Shown here piece after piece: positions 34,203 to 43,114 of a stretch of 64,000 bases of DNA (position 1 is the first letter of the stretch; every line of letters begins with the position of its first letter). The position numbers and the translations under genes are program-made. The notes beneath the pieces were generated by a model that had not been told where the DNA came from, made no database searches, and saw nothing but the letters and a program-made list of their open reading frames with translations. The stretch is from Sorangium cellulosum So0157-2 (GTDB lineage: Bacteria > Myxococcota_A > Polyangia > Polyangiales > Polyangiaceae): assembly GCF_000418325.1 (NCBI RefSeq), contig NC_021658.1:868001-932000 (forward strand). Direction: 5' to 3'.

Positions 34203-35780
34203 ATGAAGCTTCGAATCCATCCTCTCTTCGCGCTCTGCGCCGCCGCGGCGCTCGGCGCGCTCGGCTGCAGCAGCGACGACGCGAGCGACTCCGGCGGCTT
34301 CGCCGATCCGAGCGTGCCGGGGACCCCGCCGGGCAGCGTGGGCGTCTCCCAGGGCGGCTCGCAGGACTTCGGCCTGTTCCGCCAGATCCTGGAGGACGGC
34401 GAGATCCCAGGGCCGGACACGCTCGACGACGTCGGCTTCTTCGCCGAGCACAAGCTCGACTACCCCGCCGCGACGTGCGGCGACGACGTGTGCATGCACG
34501 GCCTGCTCGGGATCATGGGCAACATGATCAGCGGGTCGCCCTGCACGCTCATCCAGGTCGGGATGAACTCGCCCGTGGATCTCGGCGCGCTCGAGCGGCC
34601 GCCGCTGCACCTCGTCATCGCGGTCGACACGAGCGCCTCGATGATGGGCGACCCGATCGAGTACCTGAAGGCGGGGCTCGTCGAGATGATCGACGCGCTC
34701 GGGCCGACCGACCGGATCTCGCTCGTCCGCTACTCGAACGCCGCCGAGGTCGTCCTGGAGCACGCGGAGGGCTCGGACCGGGAAGCGCTCGCCGAGGCGT
34801 TCGAGGGGCTCGTCGCGGCCGGGTCGACCAACCTCTACGAGGGGCTCTTCACCGCGTTCGCGGTCGCGGAGCGGCACCTCGATCCGGGCTGGCAGAACCG
34901 CGTGATCTTCCTGTCCGACGGCGTGGCCACCGCGGGGCTCACCTCCCCGGAGCGGCTCGTCTCGCTCGCGCGCGGGTACGCGGAGATGGGGATCGGCGTC
35001 ACGGCCGTCGGCGTCGGCGCCGAGTTCGACGTCGACGCGATGCGCGGGATCAGCCAGGTCGGCGCGGGCAACTTCTACTTCCTCGAGGACCCGAAGGCGG
35101 TGGAGGAGGTCTTCACGGAGGAGGTGAAGACGTTCCTCGTGCCCCTGGCGCTCGACGTCGAGCTCGACGTCGCCGTGGGCGACGGCTACGTCGTGCGCGG
35201 CGCCTACGGCACGAACGGCTGGGAGGGCGGCGAGCGCGGCGGGGCCGTGCGCATCCCGAGCCTCTTCCTCGCCGGCCGGACCAGCGCCGCGGAGCCCGTC
35301 GGCTCCGGCCGGCGCGGCGGCGGCGGCGCCATCCTGATCGAGCTCGTGCCGAACCCCGACCAGCAAGGCGTCGAGGACCCGCACGCGGTGGGCTCCCTCG
35401 CGCTGTCGTGGAGGCACCCGCTGACCGGCGAGATCCACGCGCAAGAGGTGGAGATCGAGGCGCCGAGCACGCCCGACGCGCCGCCCAAGGGCGGCTATTT
35501 CTCCGGCGATACCGTCGAGAAGGGCTTCGTGATGCTGAACCTCTACGCCGGCTTCAAGCTCGCCGCCCAGCTCGCCGCCGACGCCGACCCCCGCACCGCG
35601 CGGCGCACGCTCGAGGCGCTGCGCCCGAACGTCGAGGCGTGGCTCGAGGAGCACCCGGACCCGGACGTCGAGGACGACCTGCGCTACGTCGACCTGTTCA
35701 TCGAGAACCTCATCACGGCGGAGGCGAGCGTGCAGCCCTACACGCCGGCCGAGCCGCCGAACCCCTGGCCCGCCGATTGA
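34203..35780 (+). CDS. VWA-domain lipoprotein
   Basis: The 525-residue protein has a lipoprotein signal (LCAAAALGALGC, lipobox LGALGC) and a central VWA domain with MIDAS DTSASM (LHLVIAVDTSASMMGDP), YSNAAEVVLE, the downstream Thr in AAGSTNLYEGL and VIFLSDGVATAG. It resembles the YfbK-type inter-alpha-trypsin-inhibitor-like VWA proteins with a C-terminal extension (VMLNLYAGFKLAAQLAADAD). It probably binds a partner at the cell surface or periplasm in a metal-dependent way. The ATG follows TAGGAGGTCACGCC, where TAG is the stop of the upstream gene. Confidence 0.85.
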   Translation: MKLRIHPLFALCAAAALGALGCSSDDASDSGGFADPSVPGTPPGSVGVSQGGSQDFGLFRQILEDGEIPGPDTLDDVGFFAEHKLDYPAATCGDDVCMHGLLGIMGNMISGSPCTLIQVGMNSPVDLGALERPPLHLVIAVDTSASMMGDPIEYLKAGLVEMIDALGPTDRISLVRYSNAAEVVLEHAEGSDREALAEAFEGLVAAGSTNLYEGLFTAFAVAERHLDPGWQNRVIFLSDGVATAGLTSPERLVSLARGYAEMGIGVTAVGVGAEFDVDAMRGISQVGAGNFYFLEDPKAVEEVFTEEVKTFLVPLALDVELDVAVGDGYVVRGAYGTNGWEGGERGGAVRIPSLFLAGRTSAAEPVGSGRRGGGGAILIELVPNPDQQGVEDPHAVGSLALSWRHPLTGEIHAQEVEIEAPSTPDAPPKGGYFSGDTVEKGFVMLNLYAGFKLAAQLAADADPRTARRTLEALRPNVEAWLEEHPDPDVEDDLRYVDLFIENLITAEASVQPYTPAEPPNPWPAD

Positions 35781-36062
35781 TTCCGCGCTCCTCCCGCGAC
35801 GCCGCCGCGTCGGAGACGCGCCGCGGCGGCCTCGCGGGACGGCCGAGCCGTCGCCCGGCATTCACACGGAGCCCATCCACTGGCGTTCACAGGCGCGCCC
35901 GATGTCCTGAAGGCGTCCTGAAACCGACGCGCACCGACGTAAACCGACGTGCCCTGAGACGCTCCCCACGCCGCGAACCCGAGCCGAAGATAGCGCTTCC
36001 CCGACGAGATTTGCCCTGTGTACCATCCTGTGTTTGCGGCCGTTCGAAAAGGAGAGTTCATC

Positions 36063-36911
36063 GTGAGAGCATCCAGAATCCTTGGGTTGGCGAGCCTCGC
36101 CGTAGGTCTTTCGGCCGCTCTCCCCGCGCGCGCGGGGATCGAGGAGTGCGGCAACATCCGCTTCGACGAGCTCTCGGGCTGCGAGGTGCGCGTCTCGGCC
36201 GAGTGCGACGCGAGCTGCAGCGAGCTCGGTATCTACGAGACGGCGTGCGCCACGAAGCTCGTGCCGGTCTGCAAGACGGAGTGCTCCCTGTCGGCGGAGG
36301 CGACCTGCACGGACAGCTGCACCACGCAGTGCCAGACGGACTGCGACAGGGGCGTCAACGTCATCTGCTCCCACAACTGCTTCGTCGAGTGCACCACCGA
36401 GCGGGACGCCGAGTGCGCGGCCGCCGCCGACGCCGGGAGGTGCTCCGCGACGTGGGACGCGAACTGCGACAGCGAGTGCGACGCCCAGTGCGTGACGGTG
36501 GATGGAGGCTGCTACCAGCACTGTATCGAGTGCTGCGGCGGCTCGTGCACCGCCGACGCCAACATGGATTGTCAGACCACCTGCCAGGACGAGATCTTCG
36601 AGGACTGCGAGCACGAGTTCCGCGCGAACTGCGATGCTTCCTGCAGCGCGGACGGGGCGCTCTTCTGCGGGGGGAAGTACATCATCTCCGGATCGCAGGT
36701 CCCGGCGTGCGTGAAAGCGCTGCTCGCGCAGGGCATCTCCGTCGAGGCCAAGGCCGAGGTCTCCATCGGCCCCGACGGCGTGACCGGGGATCTGTCCGCC
36801 GGCATGTGCGCCGTGAGCCCGGGGAGCAAGGCCCCCCTCGCCGCGCCGTTCGCCGCGCTCGCCGCGGCGGCAGGCTGGCTCGCGCGTCGGCGCAGGCGCG
36901 CGTCGCGCTGA
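36063..36911 (+). CDS. Secreted cysteine-rich protein with a Cys/TM/Arg sorting-type tail
   Basis: The 282-residue protein has a signal peptide (SRILGLASLAVGLSAALPARA), then about 32 cysteines in a repeating C-x2-4-C pattern (CTDSCTTQCQTDC, CDSECDAQC, CIECCGGSC), ending with a Cys (AGMCAVSPGSKAPL), a hydrophobic helix (FAALAAAAGWLA) and RRRRRASR. That tail resembles MYXO-CTERM-type sorting signals. It would be disulphide-stabilised outside the cytoplasm. GTG at 36063 follows AAAAGGAGAG. It is the third gene of the envelope cluster, 282 bases after the VWA lipoprotein. Confidence 0.7.
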   Translation: MRASRILGLASLAVGLSAALPARAGIEECGNIRFDELSGCEVRVSAECDASCSELGIYETACATKLVPVCKTECSLSAEATCTDSCTTQCQTDCDRGVNVICSHNCFVECTTERDAECAAAADAGRCSATWDANCDSECDAQCVTVDGGCYQHCIECCGGSCTADANMDCQTTCQDEIFEDCEHEFRANCDASCSADGALFCGGKYIISGSQVPACVKALLAQGISVEAKAEVSIGPDGVTGDLSAGMCAVSPGSKAPLAAPFAALAAAAGWLARRRRRASR

Positions 36912-36927
36912 TCGGCTCGGCGTGGTC

Positions 36928-37827
36928 ATGCGGCCGGCCCCCCAGGCGCTGCTCGCGCTGCTCGCCCTCGTCCCCTCGGCCTGCGGGGGCGAGGAGGCCG
37001 ACGCGCGCGTGGTGGCCGGCCTCACGACGGACATGGCGATCGGCTTCGAGGTCCACGCGATCGAGAGCACCACGAAGGTGGATGGCGCCGTCACGCGCGC
37101 CGAGCGCCTCTCGTACGGCAGCGGCGATCTGTCGCTCCCGGCGGAGCTCCCGATCGCGGAAGCGCGAGACGGCGCCGAGATCGAGCTGTCCATCGCGGCG
37201 TTCCGCGACGGCGAGGCGGCGCCCATCGTGACGCGGACGGCGGCGACCCGCGCGGCCTCCGGGCGAAGCTTGCTCCTGCCCGTCTCGATCGACGCGGCGT
37301 GCTCCGGGCTGGCCTGCGCCGCCGGCGCGACCTGCGCGGCGGGGGCATGCGTCGATCCCTTCATCGCCCCGTCCGCCCTCGACGACCACGATCCGATGTG
37401 GATCGCCTCGGCCAAGGATGCGTGCAAGACGCCGTCGTCGGGCGAGCCGGCGATCGTGATTGGGCAGGGGGAGAGCGCGTTTGCCCCCCTGGACGAGGGC
37501 GAGGTGGTGCCGATCGAGGCGGGCCCTCAAGGGGGGCACCACGTGTGGCTCGCGCTGCGCGTGACCGGGCTCAGGCAGATGGGCTCGCGCCTGCGGGTGG
37601 GGGGCTACCTCCCCGAGCTCGAGCGCGAGCTGCTCCCCTTCACCGCGCTTGTCACGCTGCGCCGCGCAGGCGAAGGCCGCTGCGAGATCTACGGCATCCG
37701 CTTCCAGGTGGATCGCGGCCTCTCGGTCGAGGCCGTCCGGGGTCGAGCGCTCGACGTCGAGGTCGCCCTGGAGGACCCGAACGGCGACGCGGCGACGGCG
37801 GCGCAGCGGGTCGTCATCGCTCCCTGA
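36928..37827 (+). CDS. Hypothetical lipoprotein with Cys-rich insert
   Basis: From ATG at 36928 the 299-residue protein has a lipoprotein-like signal (ALLALLALVPSAC). A middle segment contains a short cysteine cluster (CSGLACAAGATCAAGAC) like the EGF-like inserts seen in myxobacterial secreted proteins. Two beta-rich regions flank it (GAEIELSIAAFRDG, HHVWLALRVTGLRQMGSRL). It follows the 32-Cys protein by 16 bases and is surely co-transcribed. No family recognised. Confidence 0.65.
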   Translation: MRPAPQALLALLALVPSACGGEEADARVVAGLTTDMAIGFEVHAIESTTKVDGAVTRAERLSYGSGDLSLPAELPIAEARDGAEIELSIAAFRDGEAAPIVTRTAATRAASGRSLLLPVSIDAACSGLACAAGATCAAGACVDPFIAPSALDDHDPMWIASAKDACKTPSSGEPAIVIGQGESAFAPLDEGEVVPIEAGPQGGHHVWLALRVTGLRQMGSRLRVGGYLPELERELLPFTALVTLRRAGEGRCEIYGIRFQVDRGLSVEAVRGRALDVEVALEDPNGDAATAAQRVVIAP

Positions 37828-38140
37828 CACCTGGCGCCTCGCGCCGCTGTCACCGCGACGCACGGAGCCGAACGGGCGCGGCGACACGCTCCCGGCGACG
37901 TCGGTCTCGGGAGCGACGGCGAGGCCAGGACGACCGACGCGCTGCCGACGCTGCGATTGCATGGCGATTGCATGGCGGGGAAGGACAGCGGAGGGCGCCG
38001 CGACCCGCGACAGGGCGAGCGAGCGGCCGCTCGAAATCGATGGGCCGAGAGGGCGCCGCTCAGCGGGGAGCCGAGCGGGCCGCGCCGGCGGCGCCCGCTG
38101 GCGATGCAGGTCCGGAGGATTCCGGGGTTGGGGGTAGATC
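37828..38140. other. 313-base gap, no gene seen
   Basis: GC-rich sequence between two plus-strand genes with no convincing frame. A GGAGGATT ribosome-like site with further G-rich bases precedes the next start. A duplicated TGCATGGCGATT occurs at about 37959-37976. Promoter elements could not be recognised. Confidence 0.35.
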
Positions 38141-38839
38141 ATGGCGAAGCAACAGGAGATCACGCGTGGAATGGTCGTCCGGAGCTCGGACGGCGAGAAG
38201 CTGGGCAAGGTGACGCGGCTCGACGTGGACGCGTTCGAGATCGAAAAGGGCTTCTTCTTCCCGAAGGAGTACGCCGTGCGCTACGACGAGGTGCTCGGCA
38301 TCCGGGACGGGGACGTCATCCTCACGCACGCCCGCGACCAGCTCGCCGGGGCGCGCGACCAGGGGCGCGGGGCCGACGGCGCGATCGCGGCGAGCGACGA
38401 GATCCGCGTGCCGCTCGTGGAGGAGGAGATCACGGCCGGGAAGACGGTGCAGGAGGTCGGTCGGGTCCAGGTCAGGAAAGAGGTCGTGACCGAGGAGAAG
38501 CAGGTCACCGTGCCCGTGGCGCGCGAGGTCGTGCACGTCGAGCGCGTCCCCGCGAGCGAGGCGCGCCCGATCGCGTCCGGCACGACGATCGAGGAGGGGT
38601 CGATCAGCGTCCCTGTCCGCGAGGAGCAGGTGGAGATCTCGAAGCGGCCCGTGGTGAAGGAAGAGCTCCGGATCAGCAAGGAGGTCGTCCACGAGCAGGA
38701 GCAGGCGAGGGCGACCGTGCGCCGCGAGGAGGCCGAGGTCCGGACCGAGGGGCAGGTGCGGCGTGAGGACACGCCGGACGCGGCGCCCGAGCCGATGCCG
38801 CCAGAGCTGGCGACCGGGACGGGCGGCAGGCGGCGCTAA
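38141..38839 (+). CDS. PRC-barrel/DUF2382 (YsnF/AvaK-type) stress-related protein
   Basis: The 232-residue soluble protein begins with a PRC-barrel-like segment (MVVRSSDGEKLGKVTRLDVD, FEIEKGFFFPKEYAVRYDEV) and continues with the DUF2382 repeat pattern of alternating charged strands (IRVPLVEEEITAGKT, VQVRKEVVTEEKQVTVPVAR, ISVPVREEQVEISKRPVVKE). Proteins of this kind are induced by stress in other bacteria; their biochemical role is not known. Its TAA overlaps by two bases the TAG of the converging Asp-box gene. Confidence 0.85.
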   Translation: MAKQQEITRGMVVRSSDGEKLGKVTRLDVDAFEIEKGFFFPKEYAVRYDEVLGIRDGDVILTHARDQLAGARDQGRGADGAIAASDEIRVPLVEEEITAGKTVQEVGRVQVRKEVVTEEKQVTVPVAREVVHVERVPASEARPIASGTTIEEGSISVPVREEQVEISKRPVVKEELRISKEVVHEQEQARATVRREEAEVRTEGQVRREDTPDAAPEPMPPELATGTGGRRR

Positions 38840-40247
38840 GCGCGCCACCGCCGCGCCGCCGCGGCCGCCGCCAGGCACGCCGCGGCGAGCGCGCCGGCCC
38901 AGCCCGCGCTCGCGCCGGCGCCCCGCCGGCAGGTCGCGCCCCGCCGGCGGACACCTCCGGCGCTCCGCCCGTGTCCCCGGCGCCGCTCGCCGCGCCCCCG
39001 GCCCCGCTCGCCGCCGTCGCTCCGCCGGCGCCGGTCGCGCTGGCGCTCGCGCCGCCGCTGGCCGCGGGGGAGCCGGCGTCCGGCGCGCAGTCCTCGTGGC
39101 CCGTCATCATCGCGATGCGCGGCCAGTCGAGCGGGCAGAGCGCCCCGACCGAGGTGCTCGTCGCGCAGTCGAGCGGGCCGCGGATGCACGCCTGCCGGAG
39201 CAGCGGCTCGAACGTCGCGCCGCCGTCGAGCGACCGGCCGATCGTGAAGTCGTCCAGGAACTCGCTCGCGCACGCGTAGAGGCCGGCCTCCGTCCAGGCG
39301 AAGCAGCGCGGCGCGACGCCCGAGACGCGCTCGAACGAGAGCGTCGACGAGGGCGCGCGGAAGACGCCGTCGATGTCGCTGCCCACCGCCACCTCCGCGC
39401 CGTCCGGCGAGATCGCGAACGCGCGCACGAACCCCTGCGTGTCGAACACCGGCTCGAACGTCGCGCCGCCGTCCCTCGAGACGAACAGGCGCCCCGGCGC
39501 GCTCGCGATCCGCACGTACAGCACGTCGGCGTCGCGCGGGTCGACCCCCGCGATGTACGGCTCGCGCGACGTCGTGCTCCCCGGCACCACCGAGGTCTCC
39601 CACGTCTCTCCGCCGTCGGCCGAGCGCGCGAGCTCCCCCTTGACGGGGCCGCCTCCGGTCGCGAGGCCGCTCACGTAGATGCGCCGCGGATCCGAGGGCG
39701 CGACGTCGACGGTCCGCGCCTGGAAGCCCGCCGGGAGGAGCGCCCCCGCGCTGGCCCACCGCGCGCCGCCGTCGCGCGACGCCCACAGGCCGTGCCTTTG
39801 CCCCGCGACGACGGCGACGACGTGCGACGGGTCTCCCTGCCGGACCGAGAGATCGAGCACCGCCTTCCCCTCGAGCTCGGCGGCGCGCGCGAAGGCGCAG
39901 CCGCCCTCGGCGCCGATCGCCATCCCGTCGCTCAGCGCCGCGAGCACCCTGCCGCCCTCCGCCGCCGCGATGGGCGGAGCGACGCCGCCCGTGTCGTCGT
40001 ACCCGACCGCGCCCTCGCAGATCCAATGCCAGCTCGCGCCCCCGTCCCGCGTGGCCAGCAGGCCGTACGTCATCCGGGCCACGGCGCGCGCCGGGTCCGC
40101 CGGGTCGAAGACGATCTGGTCCGCGGAGGGAAAGACGCCGTTCGCGGCGGCAGGGGAGGGCAGCGCCGAGAGCGCCGCGGCGGCGAGCGCGGCGGCGCGC
40201 GCGCGGCGAGAGCGCGCCTTTGCAGCGCGCACGGGGGGCGATCGCAT
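38836..40247 (-). CDS. Secreted Asp-box (BNR/sialidase-like) protein with sorting-type tail; 1-nt frameshift near 38945
   Basis: The signal peptide (RARAAALAAAALSALPSPAAA) is followed by a beta-propeller-like series of Asp boxes (ATRDGGASWHW, ASRDGGARW, SADGGETWET, SRDGGATFEP, SLDGGATFEP), as in sialidases and photosystem-assembly YCF48-like proteins, then a Gly/Ala/Ser linker. The start frame runs on into Arg/Pro-rich nonsense, but the next frame gives TCRRGAGASAGWAGALAAA and CLAAAAAARRWRA, a Cys + helix + Arg tail, ending in TAG. One missing base in the GGGG run around 38945 would join them. Catalytic sialidase residues were not identified. Confidence 0.75.
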
Positions 40248-40331
40248 CGAGGATCCATCGTACCGCCGGGCGGGCGCGCGCACGCCAAGAACCGCCCACG
40301 CGCTCTCCGCGCCCCGCTACACTCGCCGCCA

Positions 40332-43067
40332 ATGCCGGAGCGCATCGTCGTGTCCTTTCGAGGTACTGCGGCCCTCTCGCGACCGGACAGCACGGACGCG
40401 GTCCTGCCGTCGCTCGGCCGCCGCGGCGCCGCGCGCGCGGCCGCGCCGCCCTCGCGCCACCGGGGCGCGCCGCGCGACGCGGGCGCCGCGGCGCGCGGCG
40501 AGGGCGCTGCGGCGCGCGGCGAGGAGACCTACCTCGCCCGGGCGCTCGCGCTGAAGAAGCGCGCCGAGGCGCTCGGCGCCACGCTGTGCGCCTGGAGCGC
40601 GCAGACCTTCTCCTTCGAGTTCACGCCGGAGGACATCGAGGAGGCGGTGCTGCTCGCCGCGCTCGCCGCGGAGGACGCGTCCGTGCACCCCGACGCGCGC
40701 TTCGCGGTCGGCATCGCGCAGGGGGAGATGACGTACGTCGGCGAGGCCGGGCGCTTCACCGCGCTCTCGTGGGGGCAGCCGCTGCTCGTCGCCGTCATGC
40801 TCGCCCGCATCGCCCTCCCGGGCGACGTGCTCCTCGACCCCGCGCTGCCCGCCGTGCTCGCGGGCGAGCTCATGACCCTCGGCGCCCACCGCGGCGTCGA
40901 CGGCGCGCGCCGGGTGCGCGGCCTGCGCCTCGACGCGCAGCAGCCGCTGCGCCGGCAGGTCGCCGAGAGCGTCGCGCGCCTCTCGCGGCCGCCGCTGATC
41001 GGCCGCAACGGCGAGCTCGCCGCGCTCGCCGTGCCCCCCGGCTCCCTCGCGCTCGTCCGCGCCGAGCCCGGCGCCGGCGGCTCGCGGCTGCTCCTCGAGC
41101 TGAGCCGGGTCCTCGCCCCGTCGCGGAGCCTCTTCGTCGCGCCGATCGGGGCCTCGCGCGAGCCGTTCGGCGCGCTCCGCCGCGCCCTCGCGCGCGCGGC
41201 GGCCCGCGCCGAGAAGGGCCGCGCCCGCGCGCCCTCGCTCCCGGATCGGCTGAGCCCCGCGCTCGCGCGGCTCATCGCCGGCGAGGGCGTCGAGCCGTGG
41301 ACCGCCGCCGAGGTCGTCGCCTCGTGGCTCGCCCCGGAGGGCGCCCGCTCCGGCCTCATCCTCGTCGACGACACCGGCGAGGTCGACGCCGCGAGCCTCG
41401 AGGCGCTCGCCATCGCGCTCGAGATGGGCGGCGGCCTGCGCGCCGTCGTCCGGCTCGGGCGCTCGGAGCCGCTCCCCGCGCCGCTCAACGCGATGACCCT
41501 CGTCGCGACGGCCGCGCTGGGGCCGCTCTCCGCCGCGGGGGCCCAGGAGCTCGTCCGCCGCCTCCTCGACGGCTGCATCGACGAGGCGGGCGCGCGGAGG
41601 TGGGCCGCGCGCGCGCCGGCCTTCCCGCTGGCCCTGCGCGAGCTCATCTGCGAGGCGCTGGAGAGCGGCGCGCTGCGCTGGATCGGCAGGAGCGTGGCGC
41701 CGCGCCGGCGCAGCGCCGGGCGGGGCGGGCCCGCGCGCACCATGACCGGGGCCGAGCTCGCGGCGCCGCCCGCGTCCCGCGCGATCGAGGGCCGCCTGCG
41801 CCTGCTCCCGATCGGCCCGCGCACGGTCCTCACCGCGCTGGCGACGCTCGGCGGCGACGCGTCGGAGTCGGCGATCGAGGCCCTGTGCGACGGCACGGGC
41901 GCGCCGAAGGTCGCCGCGGTCCAGGCGGCGCTGCTCGGCGCCGGCTGGGTCGTCCGGCCGGAGCCGGGCTGGCTGAAGCTCTCCTCGCGCACGCTGCGCG
42001 ACGTCCTGCTCGCGGCCGTCCCGCCGGGCGAGCGCTCCGCGTGGCACCTCGCCGCGGCGCGCGTGGTCGAGGACCACGCGGGCGTGCTCGGCCTCGCCGA
42101 CGCCGCGTGGCACGCCGCGAAGGCGGGCGACCGGCGCTCCGCGGCCGATCTCGCCGGGCGCGCCGCGCGCGCCGCCGGCGACGCGCTGCTCGAGTCGTCG
42201 GCCGCCGAGCTGCTCGCGTTCGCCGACGAGCAGGAGACCGCGAGGGAGCACCGGCTCGACGCGGCGCCGGACAGCACCTCGAGCCAGCCGCCCACCTTCC
42301 GCACGCCGATCGAGGTGGTCGGCGACGCGCCGGATCCGCAGCGCGGCGCGCCCGGATCGGATGGCTCCGCCGCCGACGCGTCGCGCGCGGCGGCCGACAG
42401 CGCCGCGCGCCGGCGGGGCTCCACGATGCCGGTCGAGAGCGGCGGCGCGCGCGACGGCGCTCCCCGCGCGTCGCGGCCGGAGGGCGCGGCGGCGCCCCCG
42501 GACGTGGCGCCCGCGGGCTTCCCCGACGTGGCGCTGCTGGAGGAGGACTTTCCGCTCGCCGACGCGTCGGGCGACCCGCTCGCGAAGACCTCGGAGTCGC
42601 CCGTCCTGTCGATGAACGACATCGCGGTCCGCCTCGCCGACCTGGCCAAGCAGGCGCTCGTCCAGGGCGAGCTCCGCACGCTGGAGCGGCTCGTGGACGA
42701 GCTCCGCCGCACCGGTGAGCACCCGGAGCTGGTGGAGCGCATGACCGGGCTGGTCTCGCTCGGGCGCGGCGCCAAGGACGAGGCGCTGCGGCGCTTCCGG
42801 AGCGCGGCGGAGGCCGAGGCGTCGCCCGCGCAGAAGGCGCGGGCGCTGCTCGCCTACGGGATCGCGCTCGCCGCCGCGGGCCGCACGGAGGGCGCCCTGC
42901 TCGAGGCGCTGAGCGCCCTGGCGCGGGCCCGCGAGGCCGAGGATCGCCGCGGCGAGCAGGCGTGCGCGCAGTTCCTGGCGAGGCTCGCGGCCGCGACCGG
43001 GCACGAGGAGGCGGCCCGCACGTGGACGCAGGTGGCGCGCCTCGCCGGCGCGGCGCCCCCTGCCTGA
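40332..43067 (+). CDS. Degenerate adenylate-cyclase-like/ATPase regulatory protein with TPR-like end
   Basis: The 911-residue protein has the layout of the cyclase-ATPase-TPR regulators common in myxobacteria. Residues ~70-200 resemble a class III cyclase homology domain (FAVGIAQGEMTYVGEAGRFT, ALSWGQPLLVAVMLARIALP, GDVLLDPALPAVLAG) but without recognisable catalytic aspartates. An ATPase-like region follows (IGRNGELAALA, LVRAEPGAGGSRLLLEL with a degenerate P-loop, GLILVDDTGEVD Walker B-like). The C-terminal 180 residues are helical repeats (DLAKQALVQGELRTLERLVD). It probably senses or scaffolds rather than makes cAMP. Confidence 0.6.
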   Translation: MPERIVVSFRGTAALSRPDSTDAVLPSLGRRGAARAAAPPSRHRGAPRDAGAAARGEGAAARGEETYLARALALKKRAEALGATLCAWSAQTFSFEFTPEDIEEAVLLAALAAEDASVHPDARFAVGIAQGEMTYVGEAGRFTALSWGQPLLVAVMLARIALPGDVLLDPALPAVLAGELMTLGAHRGVDGARRVRGLRLDAQQPLRRQVAESVARLSRPPLIGRNGELAALAVPPGSLALVRAEPGAGGSRLLLELSRVLAPSRSLFVAPIGASREPFGALRRALARAAARAEKGRARAPSLPDRLSPALARLIAGEGVEPWTAAEVVASWLAPEGARSGLILVDDTGEVDAASLEALAIALEMGGGLRAVVRLGRSEPLPAPLNAMTLVATAALGPLSAAGAQELVRRLLDGCIDEAGARRWAARAPAFPLALRELICEALESGALRWIGRSVAPRRRSAGRGGPARTMTGAELAAPPASRAIEGRLRLLPIGPRTVLTALATLGGDASESAIEALCDGTGAPKVAAVQAALLGAGWVVRPEPGWLKLSSRTLRDVLLAAVPPGERSAWHLAAARVVEDHAGVLGLADAAWHAAKAGDRRSAADLAGRAARAAGDALLESSAAELLAFADEQETAREHRLDAAPDSTSSQPPTFRTPIEVVGDAPDPQRGAPGSDGSAADASRAAADSAARRRGSTMPVESGGARDGAPRASRPEGAAAPPDVAPAGFPDVALLEEDFPLADASGDPLAKTSESPVLSMNDIAVRLADLAKQALVQGELRTLERLVDELRRTGEHPELVERMTGLVSLGRGAKDEALRRFRSAAEAEASPAQKARALLAYGIALAAAGRTEGALLEALSALARAREAEDRRGEQACAQFLARLAAATGHEEAARTWTQVARLAGAAPPA

Positions 43068-43114
43068 CGGCGCATCGATTGACAGCGTCGTCGCGGCTGG
43101 CCATACCCGCGGCC

